Positions 5,742 to 9,628 of a DNA stretch of 9,628 nucleotides are shown piece after piece. The notes under the pieces are model-generated. The model saw nothing but the letters and a program-made list of their open reading frames with translations. It had not been told where the DNA came from and searched no databases. The stretch lies in NCBI GenBank assembly GCA_947483455.1, contig CANKNK010000043.1, positions 1-9,628 on the forward strand. Direction: 5' to 3'. The position numbers and the translations under genes were made by a program. Position 1 is the first letter of the stretch, and every line of letters starts with the position of its first letter. The DNA comes from Comamonadaceae bacterium (lineage in GTDB: Bacteria; Pseudomonadota; Gammaproteobacteria; Burkholderiales; Burkholderiaceae_C).

Positions 5742-7319
5742 TTAGTTCTTTAGCGATTCGATTTGCTTTGAACCACTGACCATCTTGAATGAGGCCAATG
5801 TTTCAATGTCTGACTCCTTCAGCTTATGGTCTGTAACGGCGCGCAAATTGACGGTCAGCTTATCTTTTGTGAATTCAGCCACCGAATAACCACGCCGCAA
5901 GCCCTCTGAATAGATGAAGTGCGGGTTCAATTTTTGACGCGCTGCCGTATTTTTGCCATCATCGCTGGTGATGCTGGTACCGCAAAATTCAAAGCCTAAA
6001 ACCCTGCTTCGCGGGTTTGCATAGTCTTCCTTTACATAGCCAACCCAATTCTCATGCACATCGCCCCCAAAAATCACGGGATTGGCAACCTTATTTCTGG
6101 CAAGACCGTCCTGAATTCTTTTGCGGGATGCAGGGTAACCGTCCCAGCCATCGTTCCAAACTTTTTTGCCTTCTGCTGTACGGTAGACCCTGGCACCGAA
6201 CAGCGTGGTTTGCGATATGACGGTCCATGTCTGGTCCGCAGTATTTTCTAACTGTTTCTGAAGCCACTGTTCCTGCTGTGTCCCAAGCATGCTACGCACT
6301 TCGCTAGACAGCATGTCGCAAGTCTCTAGGTCGACCACGGATGATCCAGTTTTGCCACTGGGGTTACATGCCTGAATATCACGGTACTGACGAGTATCCA
6401 GCACAGACATGTTTAGGATATTGCCGAAGCGGTAATTCTCATAGATTCGCATCTCGGCCCCTTTTTCGAGGCCTGCGAGTCCATCGATCAGCACGGAGGC
6501 GCGCAAAGGCATGTGTTCATAGTAGACCTGATAGGCTGCAGCTCTTCGCTTTTGGAAATCTGTCTCGGGCCCGAATGAGCCCGGGTTCAAGCCTGCATAG
6601 TCGTTTTGAACTTCGTGGTCGTCCCAGGTCGTGATCCAAGGACATGCGGCATGAATATCCTGCAACTCTGGCTCTGACTTGTATTGAGCGTAGCGCTTCC
6701 TGTAATCATTAAGTCCAAGGCACCAGCCAGCGGAATGCGAACGAACTCCCGTTTTGCTAGGGGCATATTCATAGATGTAGTCACCCAGAAATACCACGAG
6801 ATCTGGACCCTCCTTGACCATGTGCGGATAGGCGTTGTAATAGCCGCGTTCAAAATGCTGGCAAGAAGCGAATGCAACCTTGATAGGATCCTCAATGGTG
6901 CTCCTGGGCTCGGCGAACGTTCGAGTCTTACCGGTACGGCTGGTATGACCGCCCGTAGAGAATCTGTAGTAGAACCAAGTGTTCGCAGGCAGTTCCAACA
7001 CTTCTGCATGAACGGAATGCGCCAGCGCAGCCACCGCATTGACCAATCCGCTTTTTGCAATGTTCGTGAACTGGCTGTCTAGTGCCATCTCCCATTTGAC
7101 CGGGATATCTTGATGGGGAATATTGGATGAAAAAATCCCCTCATCAAACAGCCGGGACCAGAGAACCACCGAATTGTGCGTGGGGGAACCGCTCGCTACA
7201 CCCAAATTGAAGGGGTTTTTGGGCAACTTGACTTGTGACCAGGCCTCTAGGGATGGCAAAAAGACCGTGGCCGCGTAAACGCTTTTCAACAATGTTCGGC
7301 GCATCATGTCTATTGGCAT
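5742..7319 (-). CDS. phoD: PhoD-family alkaline phosphatase/phosphodiesterase, Tat-exported
   Basis: This is a 525-aa secreted metallophosphatase that releases phosphate from organic esters outside the cytoplasm. The N-terminus MMRRTLLKS followed by a hydrophobic stretch (to about residue 28) fits a twin-arginine signal, as expected for PhoD enzymes, which are folded with metals before export. The N-terminal PhoD domain is marked by NPFNLGVASGSPTHNSVVLW (35-54). The catalytic part has VAFASCQHFERGYYNAY (148-164, metal-ligand Cys153), LVVFLGDYIYEY (174-185, Asp180 and a Tyr as ligands), TWDDHEVQNDYAG (231-243) and VIFGGDVHENWVGY (415-428). All motifs are intact. ATG 7319 is supported by AGGAG six bases upstream. 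The gene is visibly richer in A+T than its neighbours (25 G+C in 5761-5820 and 29 in 6841-6900, against 43 in 8641-8700 inside comEC), suggesting horizontal gain. No convincing Pho box was found upstream. Confidence 0.93.
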   Translation of the reverse strand: MPIDMMRRTLLKSVYAATVFLPSLEAWSQVKLPKNPFNLGVASGSPTHNSVVLWSRLFDEGIFSSNIPHQDIPVKWEMALDSQFTNIAKSGLVNAVAALAHSVHAEVLELPANTWFYYRFSTGGHTSRTGKTRTFAEPRSTIEDPIKVAFASCQHFERGYYNAYPHMVKEGPDLVVFLGDYIYEYAPSKTGVRSHSAGWCLGLNDYRKRYAQYKSEPELQDIHAACPWITTWDDHEVQNDYAGLNPGSFGPETDFQKRRAAAYQVYYEHMPLRASVLIDGLAGLEKGAEMRIYENYRFGNILNMSVLDTRQYRDIQACNPSGKTGSSVVDLETCDMLSSEVRSMLGTQQEQWLQKQLENTADQTWTVISQTTLFGARVYRTAEGKKVWNDGWDGYPASRKRIQDGLARNKVANPVIFGGDVHENWVGYVKEDYANPRSRVLGFEFCGTSITSDDGKNTAARQKLNPHFIYSEGLRRGYSVAEFTKDKLTVNLRAVTDHKLKESDIETLASFKMVSGSKQIESLKN

Positions 7320-7346
7320 GTGTATCTCCTAGTTGTATCTAGACAA

Positions 7347-7374
7347 ATATTAGCATCCATAAATCCAATGCCAA
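7347..7374 (-). promoter_or_regulatory. Promoter of phoD
   Basis: On the minus strand, TTGGCA (7374-7369) and TAATAT (7352-7347) are 16 bases apart, a good sigma-70 pair. Transcription would start near 7340 and leave a leader of about 20 bases with the AGGAG ribosome site. This makes phoD an independent unit not driven by comEC. Confidence 0.6.
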
Positions 7375-7622
7375 GCTGCGTTTTCGCCTCTGGCGAGTAG
7401 CCCAACGGGCACGGGTGCAGCCAGGCCTGCGGAGGCACGAGGGGCCGTCTGCTAAGCCGGTCTGGAGCGGTCCCCGGCCAACCGATGATCGGCCACTGCG
7501 CGGCGTCAAGGTATGTAAGCTTGCGCCACTGACCGATCCCATGGCAAGCCAAGCCCTTTCGCGCAACGAATGGTAGGCAAACATCCGGTGCAGCACTCCA
7601 TTAGCGCGGTGGCGAATGCAAC
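7375..7622. other. Region without a convincing gene between phoD and comEC
   Basis: No gene could be supported here. The plus strand has a start-less open frame from 7343 to TAG 7574-7576, part of which (RPLRGVKVCKLAPLTDPMAS) faintly resembles the N-terminus of CaiB/BaiF-type CoA-transferases, but the match is weak. Minus-strand frames in the same stretch look like Pro/Trp-rich chance translation. Small symmetries include TCGCC-TCT-GGCGA (7384-7396), a five-base stem not followed by T residues on either strand, and the 11-base palindrome CCGATGATCGG (7482-7492). No clear terminator for comEC was seen. Confidence 0.4.
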
Positions 7623-9628
7623 TCAAGGCACGCGGTGATGCCAATAGCGCTGCAAGACGGTGCGTGCACACTGGCTGCCGTCCATCTGCCAGGATCGCCA
7701 CCAAAAGGCGCCGCAATGCGGGGCATCCACCCATTGCAAAGGCGCATCGGGCGCGTAACTTTCGGACAGCGCTTGGTAGCGCTGCACGACTTGCGCCGCC
7801 GGGTGGCCGTAGCGGTTGCGATAGCCCGTCTGTACCACAGCGGTGTGCGGATGCACTGCGGCCAAAAACGCAGCGCTGCTCGATGTTTTACTGCCGTGGT
7901 GGGGCACCAACAAAAGGTCGGCATCCAGCGCGGCATCTGAGGGGCTTTGGGCAGCACGCGCCAGCAACTGCGCTTCCTGCGCCTGCTCTATATCACCCAC
8001 CAACAATGCACTGCGGTGCTGCCATCCTGCGTGCGACTTGGTTGATGTTGCTGCATCATCGGTGGCTATCTGCACCCCTTCTAGGCGCTGATTGATGGCT
8101 TGCGCCGCCATACCCGGCAAGCCCTCAGCACCCGCCCCTGCTTGCACACGCAAAACGCAAGACAGCGTATTCGGTTTGGGCGCGCTCTGTGCGCTGTAGG
8201 CCTCAGCGACCGGATGCAGCACGCTAAAGCGCACACCGTCCCAGTCCCAGCTTTGTCCGGCCTGGCAGCGCGTGCTTGCACGCCCTTGCAGTACCACGTG
8301 CCCACTATCAAGCGAACTCCACACATCGGCTTGCGGCTGCATTGCCAGCACGCTGGCTGCGCCGCCCACGTGGTCGCTGTCGCGGTGGCTGAGCATGACG
8401 CGGTCCAAGCGCACCATACCGGCTTGCAACATCGGCACGATGACACGCTGACCCGCATCGCTGTCCAGGCTGTACCGCGGCCCTGCGTCGTACAGCAATG
8501 CATGGTTGCGGGTGCGCACCAGCACTGCATTGCCCTGTCCTATATCCGCGGCAATCAACTCGAATTGACCCGGCGGCGGCGCATTCGGGCGCCACAGGCC
8601 TAGGGCCAGTAGCAAAGGCAAACCCATGCAACGCAGGGTCCAGGGCAAAGGCAGTGCCAGCACCAAGGCGCCCAGCGCGGCTGGCAGCGCCAGCCACCAA
8701 GGCGGCACCGGCAGGGCCAGCACGGCCAAAGGCCACACCGCCATGGTTTGCACCAATGCCATCCACCAGGACGAAGCCACTGCGGCCCCTTGCCATAGCG
8801 GCTCGAACAGCACCCCGGCCATCGCCAGCGGCGTAATCACCAAGGTCACCCAAGGCACAGCCAGCAAGTTGGCCAACAAACCCACCAGCGATAACTGTCC
8901 AAACAAAAGAATGCTCAAGGGTGCTAGGGCCAGCGTGATCATGCCCTGCTCGCGCAGCATGGCACGCAGCGCTTGCCCCAACGCGATCCAGTAAGCCTGC
9001 ATGCCCGCGAGGTAGCCCGACGCGGCCAGCACTTGCGGGCCTTGGGTGAATAGGTCATCGCGCGGGTCCTGCGTTGCCGGGCCTGCGCCGCTGCTCTGCG
9101 GGCGCAGTCGTAAAAAGGCGCGCAGCGCGCTCATGAGCGGCTTAGCTGCGCTGGGCCGCTGCCCAGTCGCCAGCCCCGCCGATGCGCTAGCTTGGTCGTG
9201 GCGCACCGGCGCTTGGCTATCCGTAGCAAACAAGACCGCCACCGCCACAAAGCTCAGCCAAAAGCCGGCTTGCAAAAGCGACCAAGGGTCATAGACCACC
9301 ACCCACAGCAACGCCAGTATCCAGACGTAGGGCCAGGGCCAGCGCGCTCCTGTCAATCGCAAGAGCGTTACCCAGGCCAGCATGATGCAGGTGCGCTGCG
9401 CCGGTATGCCCCAGCCGGAAAACACGGCATAGGCGCAGGCAATCAGCAAGCCACCGGCCCAGGCCGCCGAGGGCGCGGGCCACCACAAACACAGGCGTTG
9501 CGAACGCCGCCACCACCAGCTGATCAACCAGCGTGCGGCCCAGGCAAACATCGTAATGTGCAGGCCAGAGATACTGACCAGATGCGCCACCCCGGTAGCC
9601 CGAAATAGCGCCCACTGCTGCTGGTCCA
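7623..9628 (-). CDS. comEC: ComEC/Rec2 DNA-uptake channel, C-terminal part (gene cut by window edge)
   Basis: ComEC forms the inner-membrane channel that takes up single-stranded DNA in natural transformation. The frame is open to the right edge: about 667 codons are visible, and the missing N-terminus should hold the first membrane segments and the OB-fold region. The visible part begins QQQWALFRATG then VAHLVSISGLHITMFAW, the hallmark of the competence domain. Membrane segments follow, including FWLSFVAVAVLF, MITLALAPLSILLFGQLSLV and NLLAVPWVTLVITPLAM. The C-terminal metallo-beta-lactamase-like domain (last 310 residues) carries AADIGQGNAVLV, LLYDAGPR, SHRDSDHVGG (the HxxDxDH motif), LLVGDIE and LLVPHHGSKTSSSAAFL, all as in ComEC. 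A roughly 65-residue Ala/Ser/Pro-rich loop separates two membrane segments early in the visible part. The internal GTG at 9590 is not the start. No frameshift is seen, so the cell is plausibly competent if the 5' part is intact. Confidence 0.95.
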   Translation of the reverse strand, partial: DQQQWALFRATGVAHLVSISGLHITMFAWAARWLISWWWRRSQRLCLWWPAPSAAWAGGLLIACAYAVFSGWGIPAQRTCIMLAWVTLLRLTGARWPWPYVWILALLWVVVYDPWSLLQAGFWLSFVAVAVLFATDSQAPVRHDQASASAGLATGQRPSAAKPLMSALRAFLRLRPQSSGAGPATQDPRDDLFTQGPQVLAASGYLAGMQAYWIALGQALRAMLREQGMITLALAPLSILLFGQLSLVGLLANLLAVPWVTLVITPLAMAGVLFEPLWQGAAVASSWWMALVQTMAVWPLAVLALPVPPWWLALPAALGALVLALPLPWTLRCMGLPLLLALGLWRPNAPPPGQFELIAADIGQGNAVLVRTRNHALLYDAGPRYSLDSDAGQRVIVPMLQAGMVRLDRVMLSHRDSDHVGGAASVLAMQPQADVWSSLDSGHVVLQGRASTRCQAGQSWDWDGVRFSVLHPVAEAYSAQSAPKPNTLSCVLRVQAGAGAEGLPGMAAQAINQRLEGVQIATDDAATSTKSHAGWQHRSALLVGDIEQAQEAQLLARAAQSPSDAALDADLLLVPHHGSKTSSSAAFLAAVHPHTAVVQTGYRNRYGHPAAQVVQRYQALSESYAPDAPLQWVDAPHCGAFWWRSWQMDGSQCARTVLQRYWHHRVP

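Noticed and set aside
7375..7470. Pho box upstream of phoD
   Set aside because: No pair of direct repeats resembling the PhoB consensus was visible near the -35 region.
7482..7492. Palindrome CCGATGATCGG as an operator
   Set aside because: It is short, far from any identified promoter, and sits in an unexplained stretch, so there is nothing to tie it to regulation.
9588..9590. GTG as the start of comEC
   Set aside because: The frame continues upstream with conserved ComEC residues (QQQWALFRATG) to the window edge, so the gene is partial rather than starting here.

Overview
The window looks like chromosomal DNA of a G+C-rich betaproteobacterium, most likely Burkholderiales close to Comamonadaceae (Rhodoferax/Polaromonas-like). 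This rests on the protein types (FadD, ComEC with a long interdomain loop, a class II deacetylase-like hydrolase, MltB, a TIGR02450-type Trp-rich protein) and on codon choice. It is an inference from reading, not a database placement. No rRNA, tRNA, CRISPR array, insertion sequence or phage gene was seen.

Layout, left to right. (1) At 1-563 on the minus strand is the N-terminal third of a long-chain acyl-CoA ligase (fadD). A 20-bp imperfect palindrome lies upstream. (2) A possible small membrane-protein ORF (662-859, plus) runs tail-to-tail into a toxin-antitoxin pair on the minus strand: a BrnT-like toxin (1128-1412) followed by a CopG-like antitoxin (856-1131). The two overlap by ATGA. A promoter and an inverted repeat sit on the toxin start codon. 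(3) 1490-1735 is a stop-free, coding-like piece with no start codon. It is in frame with, and directly after, the stop codon of an MscS-type channel gene (1736-3034). (4) The channel gene follows a deacetylase/HDAC-like gene (3144-4097) on the same strand. (5) Divergent from these, on the plus strand, is a soluble MltB-type lytic transglycosylase (4189-5394). After it comes a small Trp-rich gene (5418-5640) broken by two single-base frameshifts. (6) A PhoD-type alkaline phosphatase (5742-7319, minus) is clearly richer in A+T than its neighbours and has its own promoter. (7) After about 300 bases without a convincing gene, the C-terminal two thirds or more of the DNA-uptake channel ComEC (7623-9628, minus) runs off the right edge.

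Functionally this is a mix of core genes (fatty-acid activation, osmotic safety valve, wall turnover, competence) with accessory pieces: the toxin-antitoxin pair, phoD and two gene remnants. No single pathway links the genes. Most entries are separate transcription units, apart from the toxin-antitoxin operon and perhaps the deacetylase-mscS pair. The points most worth checking are the doubly frameshifted Trp-rich gene, the apparently leaderless toxin with an A8 tract near its start, and the unexplained reading frame behind mscS.
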